Origin: an uncultured Collinsella sp.
Lineage (GTDB): Bacteria > Actinomycetota > Coriobacteriia > Coriobacteriales > Coriobacteriaceae
Assembly (NCBI GenBank): GCA_900541065.1
Contig: UQIE01000027.1
Span: 1-24,814 of the forward strand
DNA: 24,814 bases
Direction: 5' to 3'
Both the position numbers and the translations under genes were made by a program. The stretch's first letter is position 1. The number at the start of each line of letters is the position of its first letter. Below, piece after piece: positions 7,501 to 13,895 of this stretch. The notes below the pieces were generated by a model. That model was not told where the DNA came from. It was given only the letters and a program-made list of their open reading frames with translations, and made no database searches.

Positions 7501-10500
7501 ACGGTCGGCATCTCCGATGCGCAGGACAAGACCAACGGCGATGTGACGTTCTTCTACATCGACCCCAACGACTACACCGGTTACAACATCGACGGTCTGC
7601 GTAACGCCGATGTGGCGTTTGAACTGTCGCGCGATGGCAAGACCGAGTATTACCTGCCCAACAAGTCCGTGCAGGTTGCTTGGGACGAGGCTCGCGTTCA
7701 GCAGATGCTCGACGATGCCGCCGAGCAGGTTGCCATCGGTTACGCCGCAGGCGATTCGGCTGAGTCCGTCACGTCCAACCTCACACTTCCGTACCGCGCG
7801 GGCTCCAAGAGCAAGTTCGAGGTTGAATGGAAGAGCTCCGACCGCGATGTCATTTGGCCGTCCGGTTATGGCTGGGACGACTACACCGGCAAGGTGACGC
7901 GCGTTTCGAGCGATCGCGCTGTTACGCTGACCGCGACGGTTTCGTTTGTGAACGGCGGCCCGAGCGGTATCGAGGGCTCGCACGACTTCACCGTGACCGT
8001 CAAGGGCGATCCCGAGAAGGTTGCCGCCGACAAGAAGGTGCTCCAGGAGAAGGTCGATGCGGCCTTTACCTACGACAACATCAAGTACTCCGGTACCGAC
8101 ACGGTCGCCAACAAGGATGGCTTGACCGCCGACCTGCAGATGCCGCGCACGAGCACGCTCAATATCGACGGCAAGTATTACGAGGTCAAGTACTCTGCCA
8201 GCACCGATGACATTACGTTCAACGGCTACAAGGGTACGGTCTACCAGCCGCTGCCTGGCGCCGAGGCGGCGAAGACCAAGATCACCCTCACGGTGACCGA
8301 TAAGTCCAACGTCGAGGTCACGGCAAGCAAGACCCTCGATTTTGCGATTGCCCCGCAGGACCAGGGCGAGCTCGATGCTGAGCTTTCTCTTATGGAGAAG
8401 GCGAAGGCCGGCTATGCTGCCGCCATTCTGAATGGCCAGGACGCCAATGCCGTTTCGGCCGACATGCACGCCTTCCAGAAGGCCTATCTCGATGCCGACG
8501 GTAACCTTGCCTGGAGCTACAACAAGACGACGACCGATTCGACGTCCCTTGGTATTGTTCCGGTGGATCTGCCTGGCTATGATGCGATGTCCGGACAGGA
8601 CTGGCGTCTGTTTAAGTCGAGCAACAGCTCTATTGTCTCCGCAGAGAATCTCAAGGTCACGCAGCCGCAGTACAACACGAAGGTTGTTGTTTCCTCGCGC
8701 CTGACGAGTGAGAAGTACGCTCGCTATGCTGAGCGCTATCCCGACAATGCCGCGTATGCCAAGCTTGCCAACCAGGACGTATCGGCAAAGATCACGGTTC
8801 TGGGCACGAGCGGTCAAAACGATCCCGAGGTTACGGCGACGTGCACAGTTATCGGCGTCGATTCCAAGGGCAAGCAGCAGACGTGGGCTGCCGCGACGCA
8901 GTACACGCTCAAGAATGGCTCGACGGCCGCCGATCTTTCCGAGGAGCTCTTTAAGCAGGCCGGCCTCAAGGCCGACTACGACCCCAATGGTTCTTGGGGC
9001 TGGGTACTCAATTCCATTACGTCGCCTTTCGATGTCGATCGCACCCTTGCATACGACCATACTACGGGCTCCTATTGGCAGCTGTTCATCAACGGCACGG
9101 CTGCATCGGTGGGCGCTGGCAAATACACTCTCGAGGCGGGCGACTCTGTCGTCTGGTGCTACTCGAAGTACGGCGACGCTGCACCCACCGACCAGCTTTC
9201 GGTAAGCTGCACCGTTGTCGGTCAGGACGCTTCAGGTGCTCAGCAGACGTGGGCGCAGCCTACGACTGCACTGGTGGAAGAGGGCGCAACTGCCGCCGAT
9301 CTTTCCGAGCAGGTCTTTAAGCAGGCCGGCATTGGCGCCGACACCGGCACGGGCTCGTACGGCTGGTTCCTCAATTCGTTGACCTCTCCGTTTAATAAGA
9401 GCGTGACGCTTTCGACCGAGCAGGTTAACGAGAGCACTTGGAAATACTGGCAGTTCTTCGTCAACGGCAAGATGGCTAATGTCGGCGCGGGCAACTACAC
9501 GCTCAAGGCCGGCGATGAGATTGCCTGGGTCTATGGTTCCGATGGCACCATGCCCGGTCAGGTTGCTGTCTCGATGGAGATCATCGGTAAGAAGGACGAT
9601 AAGGCACAGCGCTGGACCGATCCTTCGACGCAGGTGTTTGTTGAGGGCACGACGATCAAGGACGCCACTGCCGCCTACTTTGATGCCTTGGGCATCAAGT
9701 CCGAGATGTACGATCAGCTGGGCTTCTGGGGCGTTCACAGCCTTGTCTCTCCGCTTGACGGCACTAAGTTGGCCGGCGCTTGGTCGTACTTTGTTAACGG
9801 TGTTCCCGGTTCTCAGCTCGATAGTGACTACGTGCTCAAGTCGCGTGACGAGATCGTCTGGGCTTATGCTGCCGGCGATACGGTGCCTAATCCCGACGAG
9901 GTCGTCGTCAATCCGAGTGCCCCACGTCCGACCGATTGGAAGTCCGATTGGGACGGCAAGTCCAATGCGGCGGTCGAGAACGTTTCGACGCCTACGGGTG
10001 CGCTAGCGAGCTCTTGGACGTTCGACTGGAAGGCGTATTCTGGTTCGGCGTATCCCAACGCGAGTGAACCTATTGTCGTGAACGGCAACGTGTATCTTGC
10101 CGTCAACAAGCGCTTGCTAAAGATCGACGCCGAGTCGGGCAAGGTCCTTGCCGAGTCGAATCTTAAGAAAGCGGTCGGTTACACCTCGCGTCCGATTTAT
10201 GCGAACGGTTTGGTTATCGTTCCGCTTGACGGCGGTGCGGTCCAGGCTCTGACGGCTGACACGCTTACAACGGTTTGGGTCACTGACTCCGTGAGCGATG
10301 CCGCCCAGTCTAATTCTCAGCTGACGGTTGATGGCAATTACCTCTATGTCGGCACCGTTGATGTCGACTATGGAAAGGGTACGTACAATAACGGTCATCT
10401 GACGCGTATTAATATCCTGACCGGCGCTGTTTCTTGGCAGCATGTCAATGCCGACGAGGGTTATTACTGGACAGGCGCTACAGTGGGTGATGACTTTGTC

Positions 10501-11781
10501 CTGGTTCCCACCAGTGCTGGTACCGTCGAGATGCTCAGCAAGTCAACGGGTGATGTGCTCGGCAGCGTTTCGGTTGGAGCGGTTGTCAACTCCACCTGCG
10601 TGCTTTCGGATGATGGCAGCCATGCCTATCTGATCTCGCGCGACGGCAAGCTGCACGTGTTGGCGATTTCTGATGGCGACTCACGCGATGCGGATGCCGC
10701 TTCGCGTATTACCGAGGAGCGCGTAGTTGACCTTGGCCTTACCGGCTGCGCGTGCGTGCCTACGACGTATGATGGCAAGCTGATTGTTGGCGGCGAGGTT
10801 GCTGGCGGCTCTGCGCTAGCGATTGTTGATCCGGCCAACGACTTTGCCAAGACGCTGGTTTCGTCTGCCGATGGCTCTGCGCTTCCTACAGGTGGCATCA
10901 AGGGCGCTCCGCTGGTGAGTGTCCAGGGCGAAGACGCGTATGTCTACTTCACGGTTAACTACGGCGAGAGCCCTGATTTCGTTAACTACACCTCGGGCGG
11001 TGGCGTATATCGTTACAAGTTGGGTGACGCTGGGGCTTCTGGTGTGTTTAGCGCAACAGGCCACAACAACTACTGTGACTCGCCAATCGCTTGTGATGCC
11101 CAGGGCAACTTGTACTACATCAACGACTCTGGCACGCTGTTCAAACTGAATGCTGGCGTTAAGGTTTCGTTTAGCGCTGGCGAGGGGTCCAAGGTCGATT
11201 TTCAGACTACGGCCGCCAACGGCTCTATCGCCAAACCTGCCGATCCGACACGCGAGGGCTACACCTTCGCTGGTTGGTATACCGACGAGGCTTGTACGGA
11301 GGCGTATGACTTTAGCGTTGCGGTGACGGCCGATATGACGCTGTATGCCAAGTGGATCAAGAATGCCGTTAACCCTGGCGGTAACGGCGGCTCTGGCTCC
11401 AACGGCGGCAATGGCGGCTCGGGTAATGCCGGTGCTGGTTCTGGCTCCGGCAACGGCACAAACGGCCAGCAGAGCGGCGGCGCTGTTTTGCCTGGGCAGA
11501 AGCCGGTGTCTACCACGACTACGACCGAGACCAAGGACGGCAAGGATTCCAAGAAGGATTCCGACAAGTCCGACAAGAAGGACAACAAGAAGTCTGATAA
11601 GAAGTCCAGCAAGTCCGGCTCCAAGTCCGATACGGGCGCGGCCGCCACGACTACCGCTAAGAAGTCCGCTGAGGCTCCTGTGCAGCAGTCTGGCTTCAAT
11701 CCGCTTGCCATCGTTGGTGTTGCGGCCGGCGTAATCGGCCTTGCCGTCATCGGTGTGTTCGTATTCACCAAGCGTCGGTAG
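4591..11781 (+). CDS. Giant membrane-anchored surface protein with DUF4430 (transcobalamin-like) domains
   Basis: A 2396-residue exported protein. Residues 1-47 form a signal peptide (basic RGVAKRG, then LVAFLAFAMAFG, cleavage near LWA). An Ala/Gly/Asp-rich linker runs to about 140. Seven Ig-like repeats of about 100 residues (144-910) each carry a W/Y-x-W strand, a G-x-T-x-x-T turn and a GKY strand. A mixed segment at about 911-1405 resembles atrophied bacterial Ig domains. Three DUF4430 domains follow at about 1410-1770, then a PQQ-type beta-propeller (about 1780-2188), an InlB/Flg_new repeat (about 2190-2257, EGYTFAGWYTD and LYAKW), a Gly/Ser/Asn then Lys/Ser/Asp-rich spacer, and a transmembrane helix ending FTKRR. 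No LPXTG motif is seen, so it is anchored by the helix. Start choice: AGGAG is five bases before the ATG at 4591; starts at 4447 or 4510 would translate riboswitch platform. The B12 riboswitch upstream suggests corrinoid binding at the surface; an adhesin role is the main alternative. Confidence 0.85.
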   Translation: MDMFEDECQRASWRCHGAIARGVAKRGLVAFLAFAMAFGTTPAQLWAEGAEGIAEAVAQAATGGEGAAADDGTAADTGANSAAASAAADGAGADQGATASAANGADTAADNATESENSAATPAASEQKNAVAAASATTLSDEAKVFIQDAKDKDNSYSTKSGALNAGDTLWANMYDEVEDDWYGTSTESVANPGTWTYTWLAGTTRASSNVADYTEVVGHEQSLTVTDAMVGKYFICKVTVDGKDYFGPSVSYGSGINANNIPGPVLGVGQMELNSVKLNSDTPSIGDTLTATPYISYYQQAPADAKVTYAWSASTSQYSGFTKIEGQTGATLVVGDDLEGKYIRVEANAGVNTVNKTTSSKVKQAGAVDIYAVSLINPKTNNSVFAVGDTAQARAKEKGASTFIDASKLNYQWQSSDTKNGAYTDIAGATGETLELTDALGGKYLKCKVSSKIGSSSLTNSTGALVAAAGSINVSSVTMSPTSGKVEVGSTITATAKAGSTDVTSDSHVTWQWYKGKSNTASSCNTPIEGETGNTLTVTAALKGWYVVAKANGGYGEQKPYYAAGPVSVAGQVELYDVQFEGSPATNGVHVGDTLKTKVRKKDGSNYHYIDRTDNVTYQWQYANSSSSYDSAYTDIPGATEATYTVDAAYAGKYLRVKVTSENTVSSTQKKSSSGGTQSVAPLGPVTLKGQYKLAGIELADKNVTLSVGSKITPSVQVPGSWSGSTKDVPDDAELTMAWYAKGEGDAGWTELTDGIDTTDGSLTISDALVGKRIKVTASALDNTVEWVSSDSVTAAGKYNLLRVTTTPQINSDSTHLVSGDSVKATAQAKRADGSTTNGIDVTDRATVAWYAADDAKAPAADWTLLPDMSGATATVSASAAGKYLKAVATSGSSTVELVSVNPVIAAGSLEAAVQKLNDANKQIAVDYSAKGGNVNDVLKAQLADLGFTDIDVKVSEGGVAFKAEDAKATVGISDAQDKTNGDVTFFYIDPNDYTGYNIDGLRNADVAFELSRDGKTEYYLPNKSVQVAWDEARVQQMLDDAAEQVAIGYAAGDSAESVTSNLTLPYRAGSKSKFEVEWKSSDRDVIWPSGYGWDDYTGKVTRVSSDRAVTLTATVSFVNGGPSGIEGSHDFTVTVKGDPEKVAADKKVLQEKVDAAFTYDNIKYSGTDTVANKDGLTADLQMPRTSTLNIDGKYYEVKYSASTDDITFNGYKGTVYQPLPGAEAAKTKITLTVTDKSNVEVTASKTLDFAIAPQDQGELDAELSLMEKAKAGYAAAILNGQDANAVSADMHAFQKAYLDADGNLAWSYNKTTTDSTSLGIVPVDLPGYDAMSGQDWRLFKSSNSSIVSAENLKVTQPQYNTKVVVSSRLTSEKYARYAERYPDNAAYAKLANQDVSAKITVLGTSGQNDPEVTATCTVIGVDSKGKQQTWAAATQYTLKNGSTAADLSEELFKQAGLKADYDPNGSWGWVLNSITSPFDVDRTLAYDHTTGSYWQLFINGTAASVGAGKYTLEAGDSVVWCYSKYGDAAPTDQLSVSCTVVGQDASGAQQTWAQPTTALVEEGATAADLSEQVFKQAGIGADTGTGSYGWFLNSLTSPFNKSVTLSTEQVNESTWKYWQFFVNGKMANVGAGNYTLKAGDEIAWVYGSDGTMPGQVAVSMEIIGKKDDKAQRWTDPSTQVFVEGTTIKDATAAYFDALGIKSEMYDQLGFWGVHSLVSPLDGTKLAGAWSYFVNGVPGSQLDSDYVLKSRDEIVWAYAAGDTVPNPDEVVVNPSAPRPTDWKSDWDGKSNAAVENVSTPTGALASSWTFDWKAYSGSAYPNASEPIVVNGNVYLAVNKRLLKIDAESGKVLAESNLKKAVGYTSRPIYANGLVIVPLDGGAVQALTADTLTTVWVTDSVSDAAQSNSQLTVDGNYLYVGTVDVDYGKGTYNNGHLTRINILTGAVSWQHVNADEGYYWTGATVGDDFVLVPTSAGTVEMLSKSTGDVLGSVSVGAVVNSTCVLSDDGSHAYLISRDGKLHVLAISDGDSRDADAASRITEERVVDLGLTGCACVPTTYDGKLIVGGEVAGGSALAIVDPANDFAKTLVSSADGSALPTGGIKGAPLVSVQGEDAYVYFTVNYGESPDFVNYTSGGGVYRYKLGDAGASGVFSATGHNNYCDSPIACDAQGNLYYINDSGTLFKLNAGVKVSFSAGEGSKVDFQTTAANGSIAKPADPTREGYTFAGWYTDEACTEAYDFSVAVTADMTLYAKWIKNAVNPGGNGGSGSNGGNGGSGNAGAGSGSGNGTNGQQSGGAVLPGQKPVSTTTTTETKDGKDSKKDSDKSDKKDNKKSDKKSSKSGSKSDTGAAATTTAKKSAEAPVQQSGFNPLAIVGVAAGVIGLAVIGVFVFTKRR
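5020..7320 (+). repeat. Seven tandem Ig-like domain repeats within the giant surface protein
   Basis: Approximate units are 5020-5390, 5400-5690, 5690-6002, 6003-6303, 6304-6660, 6661-6984 and 6985-7320. Most units end in an Ala-Gly (KQAG, AAAG, SVAG, TAAG, IAAG) and contain a V-x-W/Y-x-W strand and a near-invariant GKYL/GKYI/GKRI strand. Between units the DNA is diverged, so the repeats are old or under selection at protein level. They probably act as a stalk holding the distal domains off the membrane. Confidence 0.75.
8820..9900 (+). repeat. Three tandem DUF4430 (transcobalamin C-terminal-like) repeats
   Basis: Units lie at about 8820-9190, 9199-9550 and 9556-9900. Each has an initial beta strand (CTVIG, CTVVG, MEIIG), a QxW loop (QQTW, QQTW, AQRW), a helix with A-A/T-x-x-F, a W-G/GW hairpin near SLxSP, a W-x-x-F-V/I-N-G strand (YWQLFINGT, YWQFFVNGK, AWSYFVNGV) and a closing D-x-I/V-V/A-W strand. 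These match the DUF4430 pattern, where the W-x-x-x-x-N-G and terminal VxW strands are typical. Units 1 and 2 share TAADLSE and FKQAG and are closer to each other than to unit 3. Confidence 0.8.
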
Positions 11782-11790
11782 GTGAGGGCT

Positions 11791-12636
11791 ATGTCCAATA
11801 AGCCACAGGACGCCGACTCCAAACAACTCGACTCGTCGTTCATTCAGCTCGACGATGCAAAGCAAAAGGGCGCTGCTTCGGCGGCGTCCGCCCCTCGGCG
11901 CAAGGCGCTTGTTGGCGCCCTGACGGCCGGCTGCATCGTTTTGATCGTTGTGTCGCTGGGTTTTGTCTATCCCTCTGACGGCAGTGCATGGTCCATCGAT
12001 TGGATTGCTCAGGCCGTGACAGGGGGGAGCGTCGTTGCAAGGGATGCGTCGGTTTCCGGCTCGACTACCGCTTCGGGCAAGACTGCGCCCAAGGACTCCA
12101 AATCTTCGGACAATGCGAAGGACGGGTCGAAGGATTCGGATGAATCTGATTCCAAGGACAAGTCTGAATCTTCGGACAAGAAGTCTGACAAAGCGTCTGC
12201 CGGACATGACTCCGAATCCGCCGGTGGATCGAGCTCTTCTTCGGGCGGCGGCTCGGTGTCTGGCGGTGGGTCTGCATCCAGCGGCGGCAGCGCCTCTGCT
12301 GGCAATCAGGGCGGCTCGCAGCAGCCTGACTATGCCACAGTGACGGTCTCGGTTACGTCGAGCGCCGTGGGCAATCCTGTGTCTTCTAGTGGCACCTTCA
12401 CCTTTAACAAGGGCGCTACGGTCTACGATGCCCTGTGCGCCCTAGGGCTTTCCGTGAATGCGCGCGGCACGTCGTACGGCACGTATGTCGCCGCTATCGG
12501 CGGCCTAGCCGAGATGGAGCACGGCGCCAAGAGCGGCTGGATGTACTCCGTTAACGGCACAGCGCCCATGACGGCCTGCAGTAACTACGTTCTCTCCAAT
12601 GGCGATAACGTCGTTTGGTATTACGTAACGGGTTAG
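11791..12636 (+). CDS. Membrane-anchored DUF4430 protein, partner of the giant surface protein
   Basis: A 281-residue protein with a short cytoplasmic N terminus (residues 1-37), one transmembrane helix at about 39-60 (ALVGALTAGCIVLIVVSLGF), a Ser/Asp/Lys then Gly/Ser-rich spacer (about 80-175) and one DUF4430 domain (about 178-281) ending NYVLSNGDNVVWYYVTG. The domain has the SGWMYSVNG strand that matches the W-x-x-x-x-N-G signature of the three repeats in the neighbour. The gene follows the giant gene by nine bases, so both are on the same riboswitch transcript. A GTG at 11782 is in frame, but GGTGAGG (11781-11787) serves better as the binding site for the ATG at 11791. A hairpin terminator follows. 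A likely role is passing the captured ligand toward the membrane; this is inferred from architecture and control. Confidence 0.85.
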   Translation: MSNKPQDADSKQLDSSFIQLDDAKQKGAASAASAPRRKALVGALTAGCIVLIVVSLGFVYPSDGSAWSIDWIAQAVTGGSVVARDASVSGSTTASGKTAPKDSKSSDNAKDGSKDSDESDSKDKSESSDKKSDKASAGHDSESAGGSSSSSGGGSVSGGGSASSGGSASAGNQGGSQQPDYATVTVSVTSSAVGNPVSSSGTFTFNKGATVYDALCALGLSVNARGTSYGTYVAAIGGLAEMEHGAKSGWMYSVNGTAPMTACSNYVLSNGDNVVWYYVTG

Positions 12637-12658
12637 AGGTCTCGACATAGCGCGCCAA

Positions 12659-12697
12659 ACGGGCGGTTCGGACAAACATCCGAGCCGCCCGTCTTTC
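12659..12697 (+). terminator. Terminator of the DUF4430 operon
   Basis: ACGGGCGGTTCGGA (12659-12672) pairs with TCCGAGCCGCCCGT (12679-12692, one G-T pair) over a 6-nt loop, followed by CTTTC. It lies 22 bases after the stop codon and closes the two-gene unit. Confidence 0.75.
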
Positions 12698-12734
12698 ATG
12701 CGTAGAGGACTGGGTCGCCGGGTCTCTCGGCAAA

Positions 12735-12769
12735 CAAAAAGCCGACTGGAACGTGAATTCCAACCGGCT
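12735..12769 (-). terminator. Intrinsic terminator of the downstream gtrA-like gene
   Basis: On the minus strand AGCCGGTTGGAA pairs with TTCCAGTCGGCT (10 of 12 positions) over a 6-nt loop and is followed by TTTTT (12736-12740 on the plus strand as A). It lies just past the stop of the minus-strand gene, and converges with the DUF4430 terminator. Confidence 0.75.
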
Positions 12770-12794
12770 GCGAAGCGAGATTATGTTGGGTCGT

Positions 12795-13202
12795 CTACGA
12801 CTGCGCGCCCTCGAGGAAGAAGCGACGGCTAAAGTAGTTGTACCAGGTGACCAGGAACGTTGCGATGGCCTTCATGGCCTGGTAGCCGAGGCTCAAAAAC
12901 GTGACGCCCACAAACATGTACAGATCGTTGAGACCCAGGCCAATCACCGACAGGATGGTGAAGATCGTAAACTCGCGCTTGCGGCTCATGCCCTCGCGAT
13001 GGTCGAACACGTACTTCATGCTAAGCCAGTAGTTGACCACGACGGACGTGATAAACGAGATCGTGGTGCTCATCAAAAAGTCGAGGTGGAACAGCTCGAC
13101 GAGTGCAATGAGCATACCCCAGTCGATGCCAAAGGAGATAAGACCCACGACAGCGAACTTGAGGAACTGCTTGGTATGAGGTTGTGCCAGTGCCTTGCGC
13201 AC
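12795..13202 (-). CDS. GtrA-family membrane protein, copy 1
   Basis: A 135-residue protein with four hydrophobic helices and the GtrA-family signature: KFAVVGLISFGIDWG at the start, NYWLSMKYVFDHREGMSRKREF in the middle loop, and a C-terminal YNYFSRRFFLEG. GtrA proteins act in the membrane, where they are thought to flip or present polyprenyl-phosphate-linked sugars for polysaccharide or teichoic-acid decoration. The start is a GTG at 13202; no ATG lies upstream before an in-frame stop at 13245, and the only better-looking alternatives are ATT codons. GGATGTGA precedes it as a weak binding site. It is a paralogue of the next gene upstream (minus direction), with the middle loop nearly identical. 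It ends in an intrinsic terminator. Confidence 0.85.
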   Translation of the reverse strand: MRKALAQPHTKQFLKFAVVGLISFGIDWGMLIALVELFHLDFLMSTTISFITSVVVNYWLSMKYVFDHREGMSRKREFTIFTILSVIGLGLNDLYMFVGVTFLSLGYQAMKAIATFLVTWYNYFSRRFFLEGAQS

Positions 13203-13236
13203 GTAATCACATCCAATGCGTTGACGAATCGAGCAG

Positions 13237-13242
13237 AGGATA
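13237..13242 (-). promoter_or_regulatory. Candidate -10 for the first gtrA-like gene
   Basis: TATCCT on the minus strand lies about 35 bases before the GTG start at 13202. It has the same TATCCT hexamer as the box before the DUF3267 gene. No -35 is convincing. Together with the strong hairpin at 13338-13413 it suggests that this copy has its own promoter. Confidence 0.3.
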
Positions 13243-13337
13243 CTTTAGAGCTTTTGCAAGGGAAACGTAAGGGCTTTGCCAAGAACTATACGAACTCGCC
13301 AAATATTCAAGAGGTAATCCGCAAACGTTGCAAATCT

Positions 13338-13413
13338 TCCCGCAAACGAGCAGGGCCCACGAACAACGCAGTGCTCGACGTGCGTCATCCGTGGGCCCCG
13401 TAGCTGTGCGGGA
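13338..13413 (-). terminator. Compound hairpin between the two gtrA-like genes
   Basis: Nested arms: TCCCGCA (13338-13344) with TGCGGGA (13407-13413), and GGGCCCACG (13353-13361) with CGTGGGCCC (13390-13398). The centre can fold further. It begins nine bases after the stop of the second gtrA-like gene on the minus strand. There is no T-run, so the terminator role is inferred from position and stability. Confidence 0.5.
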
Positions 13414-13421
13414 AAGTCGAG

Positions 13422-13817
13422 CTACTTGGTCTCCTCGCCCTCCAGGAAGATCTTTCGGGTCACAAAGTTGTAGACCATAACAAGCGCGGTGGCGCAAATC
13501 TTGGCGATATTGGCCTCGAGCCCCAGACCGGCGTTGAGCGCCAGCACGATACCGTCGTTGAGAGCCAAGCCGATCACGGACAGCACGACAAAGATAATGA
13601 ACTCGCGGCGGCGGCTCATGCCCTCCTTGTGCGCAAACACGTACTTCATGCTCGCGACGTAGTTAAAGATGAGCGAGACGATAAAGCCGCTGGTATTGGC
13701 GATCAGGATATTGAAGCCCAGACCGTAGTGGAGCAGATTCATGATGCCAAAGTCGATAACGGTGGCAATGACGCCGACGACGCCAAACTTCATGATCTGC
13801 GCAAGGAGCTTTTGCAT
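13422..13817 (-). CDS. GtrA-family membrane protein, copy 2
   Basis: A 131-residue, four-helix protein. It starts MQKLLAQIMKFGVVGVIATVIDFG, has NYVASMKYVFAHKEGMSRRREF in the central loop and ends VYNFVTRKIFLEGEETK, the standard GtrA layout. The middle loop and the following LSVIGLxLND segment are almost shared with copy 1, so the pair looks like a tandem duplication that has since diverged in the helices. The reading frame extends to a TTG at 13880, but that codon is inside a 10-bp-stem hairpin and lacks a binding site, whereas AAGGCAGG precedes the ATG at 13817. The gene is 78 bases downstream of fbp. Function: probable lipid-linked sugar translocation for cell-surface glycans; the partner glycosyltransferase is not in this window. 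Confidence 0.85.
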   Translation of the reverse strand: MQKLLAQIMKFGVVGVIATVIDFGIMNLLHYGLGFNILIANTSGFIVSLIFNYVASMKYVFAHKEGMSRRREFIIFVVLSVIGLALNDGIVLALNAGLGLEANIAKICATALVMVYNFVTRKIFLEGEETK

Positions 13818-13846
13818 GGTACCTGCCTTAGGGTGGCGCCGGAGCG

Positions 13847-13889
13847 CCGCGGGGATGACAAACTCAGCAAGTTTAGCCAATCCCCGCGG
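13847..13889 (-). terminator. Hairpin between fbp and the second gtrA-like gene
   Basis: CCGCGGGGAT (13847-13856) and ATCCCCGCGG (13880-13889) are perfect inverted arms, and an inner AAACT/AGTTT adds five pairs. It starts six bases after the fbp stop codon. The lack of a T-run leaves open whether it terminates or protects the fbp mRNA end. Confidence 0.55.
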
Positions 13890-13895
13890 GTGGAG

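Noticed and set aside
6721..9060. 779-codon minus-strand reading frame inside the giant surface gene
   Set aside because: Antisense shadow of the high-GC coding strand. Its product is rich in Arg, Gly, Val and His and shows no domain.
11690..11781. Sortase (LPXTG) anchor at the end of the giant surface protein
   Set aside because: A hydrophobic helix and basic tail are present, but no LPXTG-like motif precedes them; the only near word (VLPGQKP, about 11488-11508) is far upstream.
12753..13403. 216-codon plus-strand frame across the first gtrA-like gene
   Set aside because: Opposite strand to a recognisable four-helix GtrA protein; product is hydrophilic with no family features and it runs through two hairpins.
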